The position numbers and the translations under genes were made by a program. The notes under the pieces were generated by a model that ran no database searches, was not told where the DNA came from, and saw only the letters and a program-made list of their open reading frames with translations. A stretch of DNA of 6,484 nucleotides from DATLEX01 sp035525015 (GTDB lineage Bacteria > Acidobacteriota > Thermoanaerobaculia > Gp7-AA8): contig DATLFC010000073.1 in the NCBI GenBank assembly GCA_035525015.1, positions 1-6,484 of the forward strand. Direction: 5' to 3'. Shown here one piece after another: positions 1 to 5,076 of the stretch. The stretch's first letter is position 1. The number at the start of each line of letters is the position of its first letter.

Positions 1-128
1 ATCGTCGCAAGCGCGACGAGGAGCGGCGCAGCGACGACGAAGATCGCAAGCGGCAGCGCCACGAGCGGCAGGAGCGCCGCCAGCAGCAAGAGGCCGGCAA
101 TCACGATGATGCGCGTCACGACGGTCAT
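1..128 (-). CDS. Hypothetical membrane protein, N-terminal part (runs off window)
   Basis: The reverse strand reads an open frame from an ATG at 128 to the left edge, giving 42 codons with no stop. The product starts MTVVTRIIVIAGLLLLAALL and continues almost entirely in Leu, Val, Ala, Ile, Pro and Phe, with one Arg at position 6 as the only charge. This is the pattern of an N-terminal membrane anchor or of the first hydrophobic segments of an integral inner-membrane protein. A cleavable signal peptide is less likely because no clear cleavage site appears and the hydrophobicity goes on past residue 40. No good Shine-Dalgarno sequence precedes the ATG. The family cannot be named from this fragment. 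It lies downstream of the PAS gene on the same strand but is separated from it by about 200 bp. Confidence 0.6.
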   Translation of the reverse strand, partial: MTVVTRIIVIAGLLLLAALLPLVALPLAIFVVAAPLLVALAT

Positions 129-132
129 TCTC

Positions 133-162
133 GCATAACCCAAAGGGGTTCTTTGGTGTCAA
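133..162 (-). promoter_or_regulatory. Possible promoter with overlapping hairpin, upstream of the membrane protein
   Basis: On the minus strand a perfect TTGACA (162-157) is followed 18 nt later by TTATGC (138-133), a poor -10 element. The spacer contains a 6-bp inverted repeat, CCAAAG and CTTTGG (140-145 and 151-156), around a 5-nt loop. A start site about 7 nt past the -10 would fall almost on the ATG at 128, implying a leaderless or nearly leaderless transcript, which would agree with the missing Shine-Dalgarno sequence. Only the -35 is a strong match, so this is tentative. Confidence 0.25.
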
Positions 163-262
163 ACCTTCGCTTTTTCGTTTCACCGGCTCCGATCGCAAGA
201 AGCCGGCGGGATCAATGGTTTCGCAGCAAGTCGCGGCGCTGAAACCGAAGACCGAAGGGTGT

Positions 263-300
263 GACCCCGACCCTCCGGACCCCGACCCTCGACCCCCGAC
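263..300. repeat. Short GC-rich tandem repeat
   Basis: The 13-mer GACCCCGACCCTC occurs at 263-275 and again, exactly, at 278-290, a period of 15. A third, degenerate unit (GACCCCCGAC) follows at 291-300. A related pair of ACCGAAG words sits just before it (245-257). The block lies in the non-coding gap between the end of the PAS gene and the start of the left-edge membrane protein. Its role is unknown. It may be a simple slippage repeat or a decayed intergenic repetitive element. The rest of 129-325 shows no gene that I can support. Confidence 0.6.
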
Positions 301-325
301 AAATGACGAGCTTAGACACGCAGCG

Positions 326-937
326 TCACAGGAGAGGCTCGATCGGGAGTACCGACAGGAGCGCGAGGGGCGCTCCGCGCCAGTCGTAGACGACGCGCTC
401 GAACATGAACGACATCGGTCCACAACCATCCGCGCCTCCGCCACCCATCCGCTCGATCCAACTCTGGCTGATGAAGTCGAGCGCGCCGTCCGGCCGCGCG
501 GTCCGGACGATGGCGGGGATCGTCTCCAGGATCGTGCGGACGTCCCTCTCCGCATTCCGAAGCGTCTCTTCAGCGCGCTTTGCATGTTCGATGTCGGTGG
601 CCGCCCCGAACCACCGGATCACTTCGCCGCGGTCGTCGCGCAGCGGTTTCGTTTGAAGGAGCAGCCAACGGTACTCGCCGCTCGACGTACGGTAACGAGC
701 TTCGGAGATCGCCGGCTCACCGCTGGCCATCGCTTCGCGCCAGCGCCGGACATGCGCCTCGAGATCGTCAGGATGAACGAACTTCGTCCAGGCGGATCCG
801 TCGAGATCCTCGAACGACGCTCCGAAATACTCGAGACACGCGCGATTGACGTAATCGACGTAGCCGTCCGGACGGGCGCTGAAAATCAGCGTCGGGGTGG
901 TGTCGATCACCACGCGGTAATCGAGGTCGCGCTGCAT
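326..937 (-). CDS. PAS-domain protein, probably a truncated sensor kinase
   Basis: The product has 203 residues and no membrane segment, so it should be cytoplasmic. Residues about 8-118 form a complete PAS/PAC domain of the PAS_3 fold. They include TPTLIFSARPDGYVDYVN, the FVHPDDLEAH motif around residues 53-62, and a PAC part with EYRWLLLQTKPL and GAATDIEHAKRAEE. A helical linker (about 116-132) leads into a second PAS domain that begins normally (TILETIPAIVRTARPDG, then FISQSWIERMG near 155-165). The sequence then becomes atypical and ends at residue 203 without completing the fold. Such proteins normally continue into a second PAC, a HisKA or HWE dimerisation domain and an ATPase, none of which is here. 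The start is fixed by an in-frame stop 36 nt upstream of the ATG; the ribosome binding site is weak. The ligand is unknown. It may be a pseudogene or a stand-alone PAS adaptor. Confidence 0.7.
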   Translation of the reverse strand: MQRDLDYRVVIDTTPTLIFSARPDGYVDYVNRACLEYFGASFEDLDGSAWTKFVHPDDLEAHVRRWREAMASGEPAISEARYRTSSGEYRWLLLQTKPLRDDRGEVIRWFGAATDIEHAKRAEETLRNAERDVRTILETIPAIVRTARPDGALDFISQSWIERMGGGGADGCGPMSFMFERVVYDWRGAPLALLSVLPIEPLL

Positions 938-1041
938 GGACGAACCGCCGCGTTTTGCGGTCGTACTGTATCAGTTCACCGCGTGTCCGAGCCGGTGCCC
1001 CTGAGCCCTGACCCGCGCCTGGCTCCGCGATTCCGCCGAGG

Positions 1042-1468
1042 TTGTCCGCGGGGAGCAGAATCCCGTCGATCCGATTCCGTGACAAAACCCTCGCTGCCCT
1101 TCTGGTGCTCGTCGCAGCCGGCGCGCGGGCCGACGACCGGTCCCGGATCCTGCTGTTGCGCGAGGAGATCCGCAAGGCCGAGATCGCGCTGCAGCGGTGT
1201 CGTCGAGCGAGGGGAGCCGCTTCCGTTCAACGATCTGAGTCCGTCGCCGGTGTCGCTGTACGCGCTGGAGGTGTCTGGACGTGCTCCGCTCTCGGATCTG
1301 CGCAATGTTCTCCATGCAGTGGAGCGGTGGGATTTGCGAGTGAGAATCCTCGACACACTGCATGTGAAGTCCGACGACGGCGAACACGGCACCTTCAAGG
1401 CGCGGTTCACGCTGCCGGTGTACGCGCCGCCCGAGCGGGTTCACGGGACGACGAGGTTTCTCAGATGA
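1042..1468 (+). pseudogene. Frameshifted remnant of a single-pass membrane protein with PilO/GspM-like C-terminus
   Basis: Two plus-strand frames together look like one protein. Frame one (about 1042-1195, only a TTG available as start) encodes a membrane segment, TLAALLVLVAAGARA, then a charged helix, RSRILLLREEIRKAEIALQ, likely a coiled coil. Near 1190-1215 the coding signal passes to the next frame, which runs to a TGA at 1466-1468. It reads VVERGEPLPFNDLSP, then VSLYALEVSGRAPLSDLRNV, a helix ending in VERWDLRVRIL, and strands around FKARFTLPVYAPP. This strand-helix-strand-strand order after a membrane anchor and coiled coil resembles pilus or secretion assembly proteins of the PilO/GspM type. 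The resemblance is by pattern only and is weak. The middle is shorter than usual, so an internal deletion is possible. There is no convincing start codon or ribosome binding site. The 3' end overlaps the end of the opposing histidine kinase by 28 bp. A sequencing or assembly indel would be an alternative to real decay. Confidence 0.45.
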
Positions 1469-2223
1469 GGGATCGTGAAGGAGAACAGCGATCCGTTCCC
1501 GACTTTGCTCTGGACTTCGACCACTCCCTCGTGAGCTTCGACGAATCCCTTGACGATCGCCAGGCCGAGTCCCGCACCGCCGCGATGGCTCGATCGAGCC
1601 TGCCAGAAACGGTCAAAGAGATGCGGCAACTCTTCGGCGGGAATTCCGGGTCCGCTGTCCGCAACCGAAAATCGAGTGCGATCATCCTCGTAATTCACTG
1701 TCAGGCGCACCATTCCGCGGTCCGTGAAACGGATGGCGTTGCTCAAGAGATTCGCCAGGATCTGCACAAGGCGGTTCCGATCGGCGTGCAGCGGCGGAAT
1801 GTCTCGGCGGACTTCGATGTCGAGGTGGATACCTTTCGCGACCGCAGCCGATTCGAACATCATTCGCATCTCTTCCATGACGCCGGCGATGTCCACACTC
1901 GTTCGATCGACATTGAAGCCGCCCTTCTCGATCCGGGCGACGTCCAGCAAGTCGGCAACAAGCAACTGCATCTGGCTGCACGCGTTGCGCATCATGTCCA
2001 CAAGCTCGATTCGTTCGCTCTCACTGCTGCATCTTTGAAGAAGGCCTGCACCGGCGCTGATGATCGCCAGCGGGTTTCGAAGATCGTGAGAGACGATGGC
2101 AAGAACCTCGTCTCTCGATCGGATGGCCCTTTCGAGTACGGCGATCTGCTCGGCCGCAGCATCGCTCGCGCGCATCACATCGGTGCGTGAGACGACCAAT
2201 TGATCGATTCTGGCCGCGGACAT
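1441..2223 (-). CDS. Small soluble sensor histidine kinase (HisKA plus HATPase_c)
   Basis: This 260-residue kinase should autophosphorylate on His46 and pass the phosphate to a response regulator. After a helical, probably coiled-coil, N-terminus (residues 1-40), the H-box SHDLRNPL lies at 45-52 with the phospho-acceptor His46. The HisKA helices run to about 105 (DLLDVARIEKG). The ATPase domain (about 110-252) has the N-box NRLVQILANLLSNAIRFTD (150-168), G1 box DSGPGIP (189-195), F-box LFDRFWQ (202-208) and G2 box GGAGLGLAI (215-223). There is no transmembrane helix, PAS or GAF domain, so it is a bare cytoplasmic core whose input must come from a partner or from the N-terminal helix. The ATG at 2223 is chosen because AGGAGG lies 6 nt upstream; the frame stays open farther upstream but that part looks non-coding. 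No response regulator lies beside it, so it is an orphan here. It is transcribed divergently from the DUF1801 gene. Confidence 0.93.
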   Translation of the reverse strand: MSAARIDQLVVSRTDVMRASDAAAEQIAVLERAIRSRDEVLAIVSHDLRNPLAIISAGAGLLQRCSSESERIELVDMMRNACSQMQLLVADLLDVARIEKGGFNVDRTSVDIAGVMEEMRMMFESAAVAKGIHLDIEVRRDIPPLHADRNRLVQILANLLSNAIRFTDRGMVRLTVNYEDDRTRFSVADSGPGIPAEELPHLFDRFWQARSSHRGGAGLGLAIVKGFVEAHEGVVEVQSKVGNGSLFSFTIPHLRNLVVP

Positions 2224-2229
2224 GGCAAT

Positions 2230-2235
2230 CCTCCT
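2230..2235 (-). promoter_or_regulatory. Ribosome binding site of the histidine kinase
   Basis: The minus strand reads GAAAGGAGG followed by a 6-nt spacer and ATG at 2223. This is a consensus Shine-Dalgarno sequence. It fixes the kinase start at 2223 rather than at the more upstream in-frame ATG codons. Confidence 0.85.
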
Positions 2236-2333
2236 TTCAGTCACGGGCGACGGCGTGATGGCGACCTTCATGATGCCGTTTGAAGCTTCATGCGCAGATC
2301 GGCACCGCTCCTGTGAGGGGCGAAACCGCCGAT

Positions 2334-2349
2334 TGTGACCTGCGTCACG
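2334..2349. promoter_or_regulatory. CRP/FNR-family-like operator
   Basis: The sequence TGTGACCTGCGTCACG matches the CRP consensus TGTGA-N6-TCACA at nine of ten defined positions and contains a perfect GTGAC-N4-GTCAC dyad. It lies in the divergent intergenic region, about 110 bp from the kinase start and about 80 bp from the DUF1801 start, a position from which one factor could affect either gene. No CRP/FNR-type regulator is encoded in the window, so the binding protein is not known. Confidence 0.4.
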
Positions 2350-2383
2350 CCGTCGTGGAAGCTGACATTCACCCATTGACTGA

Positions 2384-2397
2384 CGGGCCATGGCCCG
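2384..2397. promoter_or_regulatory. 14-bp perfect palindrome, candidate operator
   Basis: CGGGCCATGGCCCG is a perfect 14-bp palindrome. It follows a TTGACT (2376-2381, five of six to the -35 consensus) and precedes the AT-containing CACTATGAC (2399-2407), where a weak -10 could lie. The palindrome would therefore fill the spacer of a plus-strand promoter for the DUF1801 gene, a common position for repressor binding. The promoter assignment is weak because no -10 hexamer is good. Confidence 0.35.
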
Positions 2398-2413
2398 CCA
2401 CTATGACGACCCC

Positions 2414-2419
2414 AGGAGG
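2414..2419 (+). promoter_or_regulatory. Ribosome binding site of the DUF1801 gene
   Basis: AGGAGG lies 8 nt before the ATG at 2428 and 5 nt before an adjoining in-frame GTG at 2425. The 8-nt spacing favours the ATG, though the GTG one codon earlier cannot be excluded. Confidence 0.8.
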
Positions 2420-2427
2420 AAACCGTG

Positions 2428-2841
2428 ATGAGCCGTGAGCAAGCGACCGGCAAATCCGTTTCCCGGCTTATCGACGAGCGGATCCGCGACCTGGGGGGAT
2501 GGCGCGGGGAGACCCTTGCCCGCATACGGGCGCTGATCGTGGAAGCCGACCCCGAGATGACCGAGGAGTGGAAGTGGAGCAATCCGGTCTGGTCGCACGA
2601 TGGGATTGTCTGCACGGGCGAGGCGTACACGAAGGTCGTGAAGCTCACGTTCGCTCGCGGGGCCACGATTCCAGATCCATCGCGCCTCTTCAATTCCAGC
2701 CTGGAGGGCAAGACGCGAAGGGCGATCGACATCCGCGAAGGAGAGAAGGTCGACGCGCGCGCGTTCAAAACGCTCGTGAAGGCCGCGGTGGCCCGGAATG
2801 CCGCGTCGTCTCACCCCGGCAAGCCACGCAAGCCGGCCTAA
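2428..2841 (+). CDS. DUF1801 domain protein (YdhG-like)
   Basis: The product has 137 residues, is soluble and has no signal peptide. Family features are visible: an N-terminal helix ending in LGGWRGETLARIRALI (22-37), EMTEEWKWSNPVWSHDG (43-59), where Trp-Lys-Trp and the NPVW segment are typical of DUF1801, a strand pair around VCTGEAYTKVVKLTFARG (61-78), LFNSSLEGKTRRAIDIREG (87-105) and a C-terminal helix followed by a basic tail (HPGKPRKPA). DUF1801 proteins are small stand-alone domains of the YdhG/YdeI type with no established biochemical role, and no function is claimed here. It is the first gene of a plus-strand run; the AraC-type regulator starts 29 nt after its stop. Confidence 0.85.
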   Translation: MSREQATGKSVSRLIDERIRDLGGWRGETLARIRALIVEADPEMTEEWKWSNPVWSHDGIVCTGEAYTKVVKLTFARGATIPDPSRLFNSSLEGKTRRAIDIREGEKVDARAFKTLVKAAVARNAASSHPGKPRKPA

Positions 2842-2864
2842 AAAGTCCAGGTCTTTGCGGCCCG

Positions 2865-2870
2865 TATACT
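2865..2870 (+). promoter_or_regulatory. Possible -10 element abutting the AraC start codon
   Basis: TATACT (five of six to TATAAT) ends directly against the ATG at 2871. No recognisable -35 lies 16-18 nt upstream. If it were used, transcription would start near 2877, which is an in-frame GTG, giving a leaderless message. No Shine-Dalgarno sequence serves the ATG at 2871, which fits this idea, but chance is a fair alternative. Confidence 0.2.
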
Positions 2871-3683
2871 ATGAATGTGCCTTCCCAGATTACGTTCGGG
2901 CGCTCGCTGGACCACTGGTCGCTCGGCGATCTCACCGTCACGCGGACCTTTCATTCGCACGGATTGCTCCTTCCCACGCACGATCACGAGCCCGCGACGC
3001 TCGTGGTGGTTCTGGACGGCGCCTTCCGCGAGACCGTCGGCAGGCGCATCTTCGACTGCGAGCGCGGCACGGTACTGCTCAAGCCACGCGGCGCGCATCA
3101 CAGCAATCGGTACAGAACCGCCTCCACGTCACTGCTGGTCACACTGCCGCCGCGCCATGACGCGCGCGACGTCGCATTCGTCCACGCCGTCCACACGCCG
3201 GCGCTCACCGCTCGCCTCTGCCGGGAGCTGGCGGCGCCGGATGCCGCGGCCGGAATGATCGCCGAGGGCCTCGTCCTCGAATTGCTGGGGTTGGCGGTGC
3301 GCGCTGCCGAGCGAAGCTCGAAGACGCGTCCGGCGTGGCTGCGAACGGTCGCCGAGCTGATTCACGCGGGCGATGCCCCGAGTCTCGCCGCGCTGGCGGC
3401 GGCGGCGGGACGGCATCCGTCGCACGTCGCACGCGAGTTTCGCCGCCACTTCGGCTGCTCCCCCGGCGAATACGACCGCGCTCTGCGAATCGAGCGCGCC
3501 TGCGATGCTCTCCGGACGACGAACGATTCGATTGCCGAGATCGCGGCCGCGGCCGGGTTCTACGATCAAAGCCATTTCACCAGCACGTTTCGCCGCCGCC
3601 TGGGCATCACTCCGGCGAGCTATCGCAAGTCGGTTCCCATCGCGCACCGCCGTTCCAAGACCGAGGCATCTGATTCCGCGTAG
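2871..3683 (+). CDS. AraC-family transcriptional regulator
   Basis: This 270-residue DNA-binding protein has an N-terminal cupin-like sensing domain and a C-terminal AraC/XylS double helix-turn-helix domain. The cupin part (about 18-95) includes HSHGLLLPTHDHEPATLVVV (28-47), whose His residues recall the cupin metal-binding pattern, then GAFRETVGRRIFDCERGTVL and KPRGAHHSNRY. The DNA-binding domain (about 155-253) has a first helix-turn-helix at SLAALAAAAGRHPSHVAREF (171-190) and a second at SIAEIAAAAGFYDQSHFTST (220-239). It closes with the family signature FRRRLGITPASYR (240-252). The length is typical of the family. The frame is open far upstream, but the ATG at 2871 gives the natural domain boundary; no good Shine-Dalgarno sequence is present. 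The lipoprotein gene starts 9 nt after its stop, so the two are probably cotranscribed. The inducer is unknown. Confidence 0.92.
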   Translation: MNVPSQITFGRSLDHWSLGDLTVTRTFHSHGLLLPTHDHEPATLVVVLDGAFRETVGRRIFDCERGTVLLKPRGAHHSNRYRTASTSLLVTLPPRHDARDVAFVHAVHTPALTARLCRELAAPDAAAGMIAEGLVLELLGLAVRAAERSSKTRPAWLRTVAELIHAGDAPSLAALAAAAGRHPSHVAREFRRHFGCSPGEYDRALRIERACDALRTTNDSIAEIAAAAGFYDQSHFTSTFRRRLGITPASYRKSVPIAHRRSKTEASDSA

Positions 3684-3692
3684 CATCGAAGC

Positions 3693-4460
3693 ATGACGCT
3701 TCGCTCCGCGCTCACCATCCTTCTCCTGGCCGCTTGCGCCTCGATGCCGGACGGCGGACCGCACGAAAACATCGACACGTACAGCGGCATCTACTCGTCA
3801 CCGGAAGGCAGCATCATCGAGCTGCACCACGGACCGGAGGGTGCATTACGGGGATACCTGCGGATCGAGGATCGGATCGCCGCGCTGGCGCCGGTCGAGA
3901 TCCGCGACGGCGTGCTCGTCGCCGGCGCGACCTGCGACGACGGCACGCGGAGCGAGCTGCACCTGACCCTGGGTCCCGGTCCGGTGCTCATTCTCGACGG
4001 CATGGAGTACCGCCGTACAGCGGTGGAGAGGCCGGCCGGCGCGACTGTACGGCGCGAGATCCAGGAGGGGTACAGGAAGCTGGCCGCAGCGGTCGAGACG
4101 AAGGACTACGAGGCGTTTCAGGCGCTGCGGGCCGGCCAGTTCGCCACCATTCCGCCCGATGGCGTGCCGAGTCCCGGGACGCGGATGGCCGAGCGAGCCC
4201 GCGGCATGCTCGAGCGGATCCAGCCGCCGATCAGCACCACGAACGACGTTCTCGAGCTGACGGTGCGAGGCAACGACGCCATCGCCACGGTGCGGCAGCA
4301 GTTCACGCGAAGGCAGTTGATCGAGGGGACGCTGCACACGATCCACACCGAGGTGACGCAGCGGGAGACGTGGACGCGGACGCCGGAGGGATGGAAGCTG
4401 CTGTTCGTCGACGAAGTGCGCGACCACATGACGCTGGACGACGGGCGCCGCGTGAGGTGA
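3693..4460 (+). CDS. Putative lipoprotein with NTF2/SnoaL (DUF4440)-like domain
   Basis: The 255-residue product begins with a short lipoprotein signal, MTLRSALTILLLAAC, with a lipobox LAAC and lipidation site Cys15, so it should be anchored to a membrane facing the periplasm. Residues about 26-110 are strand-rich (YSGIYSSPEGSIIELHHG, YLRIEDRIAAL, LHLTLGPGPVLILDG, then EYRRT) and could form a small beta domain that I do not recognise. Residues about 120-244 look like an NTF2/SnoaL-type cone: helix EIQEGYRKLAAAVETKDYEA (121-140), the FATIPPDG turn, and late strands NDAIATVRQQFTR, TEVTQRETWTRTPEGWKLLF and VDEV. The closing W-x-R-T-P-x-G-W-K-L motif is typical of DUF4440/SnoaL_3 proteins. These are often binding or scaffold domains, so enzymatic activity is not implied. 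It begins 9 nt after the AraC-type gene, which suggests cotranscription. Confidence 0.8.
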   Translation: MTLRSALTILLLAACASMPDGGPHENIDTYSGIYSSPEGSIIELHHGPEGALRGYLRIEDRIAALAPVEIRDGVLVAGATCDDGTRSELHLTLGPGPVLILDGMEYRRTAVERPAGATVRREIQEGYRKLAAAVETKDYEAFQALRAGQFATIPPDGVPSPGTRMAERARGMLERIQPPISTTNDVLELTVRGNDAIATVRQQFTRRQLIEGTLHTIHTEVTQRETWTRTPEGWKLLFVDEVRDHMTLDDGRRVR

Positions 4461-4473
4461 TGCGCGGGCCGGC

Positions 4474-4499
4474 AAAAGCCCCGGCGACTCCCGTCGGGC
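4474..4499 (-). terminator. Rho-independent-like terminator for the PAP2 operon
   Basis: Read on the minus strand, GCCCGAC, a GGGA loop, GTC, a 4-nt bulge and GGGC are followed directly by TTTT (4477-4474). The stem is GCCC/GGGC plus GAC/GTC. It lies about 65 nt past the PAP2 stop and between two convergent genes. A larger pairing, GCGGG (4464-4468) with CCCGC (4505-4509), encloses it. The short T-run and the bulge make this only a moderate candidate. Confidence 0.4.
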
Positions 4500-4563
4500 G
4501 GCAACCCGCAAATCGCGAAGGCTACGTCCGGCGAGTGCGGGCTAGACGCGGAACTAAACGCGC

Positions 4564-5076
4564 TCACACCGCAGCGATCGGTGCGGCGACAAGCGCGCCC
4601 AGCACGGCTCCCATCAGAACGTCAGAAACGTAGTGGTGGCCGAGGGCCACGCGCGACCAACCCATCAGGAGGCACATCAAAGCGGCCAGTGGGAGCGTGA
4701 CTGGAGCCGCGCCGGCGAGGGATATGGCGAAGGCGACCGCGGTCATCGTATGTCCGCTCGGGCACGAGTAGCGATCGAGCGGGAGAACATCGCGACGCAG
4801 CGAGGGGTCGTAGTCGCACGGACGAGCGCGGCGCAGGAGGCTCTTCAATCTGGAGTGAACCGTCAGCGCCACAAGCATGCTGAGCGCGGCGGCGAACAGG
4901 AAGCGCGGCGGCGCCACTCGGGTGAGAACGAGAAGCGCCGCCACAACGGGATAGAGCGTGCCGTTTCCGAGGCGGGTGACGACGCGCGCCACGCGATCAA
5001 GGCCGGCCCGCTCGGAGAAGTTCACGGCCCGAACGACCATCGCCACCTCCGAGCGGTCGAGGGCGCTGAAGGTCAT
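4564..5076 (-). CDS. PAP2-family membrane phosphatase
   Basis: This 170-residue integral membrane protein should hydrolyse a phosphate monoester or diphosphate from a lipid at the membrane face. All three parts of the PAP2 signature are present: KX6RP as K78 to R85-P86 (KSLLRRARP), PSGH at 106-109 and SRX5HX3D at 141-152 (SRVALGHHYVSD). His148 would be the nucleophile and His109 the acid/base. Hydrophobic segments lie at about 41-53, 57-73, 110-121, 124-139 and 153-169, consistent with a five- or six-helix bundle of the small PgpB/undecaprenyl-pyrophosphatase type. The start ATG overlaps the stop of the upstream glycosyltransferase gene by 4 bp (ATGA), so translation is probably coupled. This context suggests action on a lipid made or used by the glycosyltransferase, but the substrate cannot be read from the sequence. 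Confidence 0.9.
   Translation of the reverse strand: MTFSALDRSEVAMVVRAVNFSERAGLDRVARVVTRLGNGTLYPVVAALLVLTRVAPPRFLFAAALSMLVALTVHSRLKSLLRRARPCDYDPSLRRDVLPLDRYSCPSGHTMTAVAFAISLAGAAPVTLPLAALMCLLMGWSRVALGHHYVSDVLMGAVLGALVAAPIAAV

Noticed and set aside
215..1468. 417-residue plus-strand open frame over the PAS gene
   Set aside because: Its first two thirds are antisense to a clear PAS coding sequence and are rich in Arg/Pro/Asp without domain pattern. Only the last part (from about 1205) looks coding, and this is reported as part of the frameshifted remnant.
1042..2190. 382-residue plus-strand open frame over the histidine kinase
   Set aside because: Beyond about 1200 it is the antisense shadow of the well-supported histidine kinase. 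Only its first about 50 codons look real.
2268..2372. Small minus-strand frame (GTG start, 34 residues) upstream of the histidine kinase, possible leader peptide
   Set aside because: It has no Shine-Dalgarno sequence, overlaps the CRP-like dyad and has no recognisable feature. It is probably chance in GC-rich DNA.
4461..4563. Riboswitch in the convergent intergenic region
   Set aside because: Conserved cores of the c-di-GMP, TPP, cobalamin, SAM and ZTP classes were looked for by eye and not found, and no gene start lies downstream on either strand. A terminator is the simpler reading.
3734..4633. 299-residue plus-strand frame overlapping the lipoprotein gene
   Set aside because: The product is dominated by Arg, Gly, Ala and Asp as expected of an out-of-frame shadow. 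The overlapping frame has a lipobox and an NTF2-like pattern.
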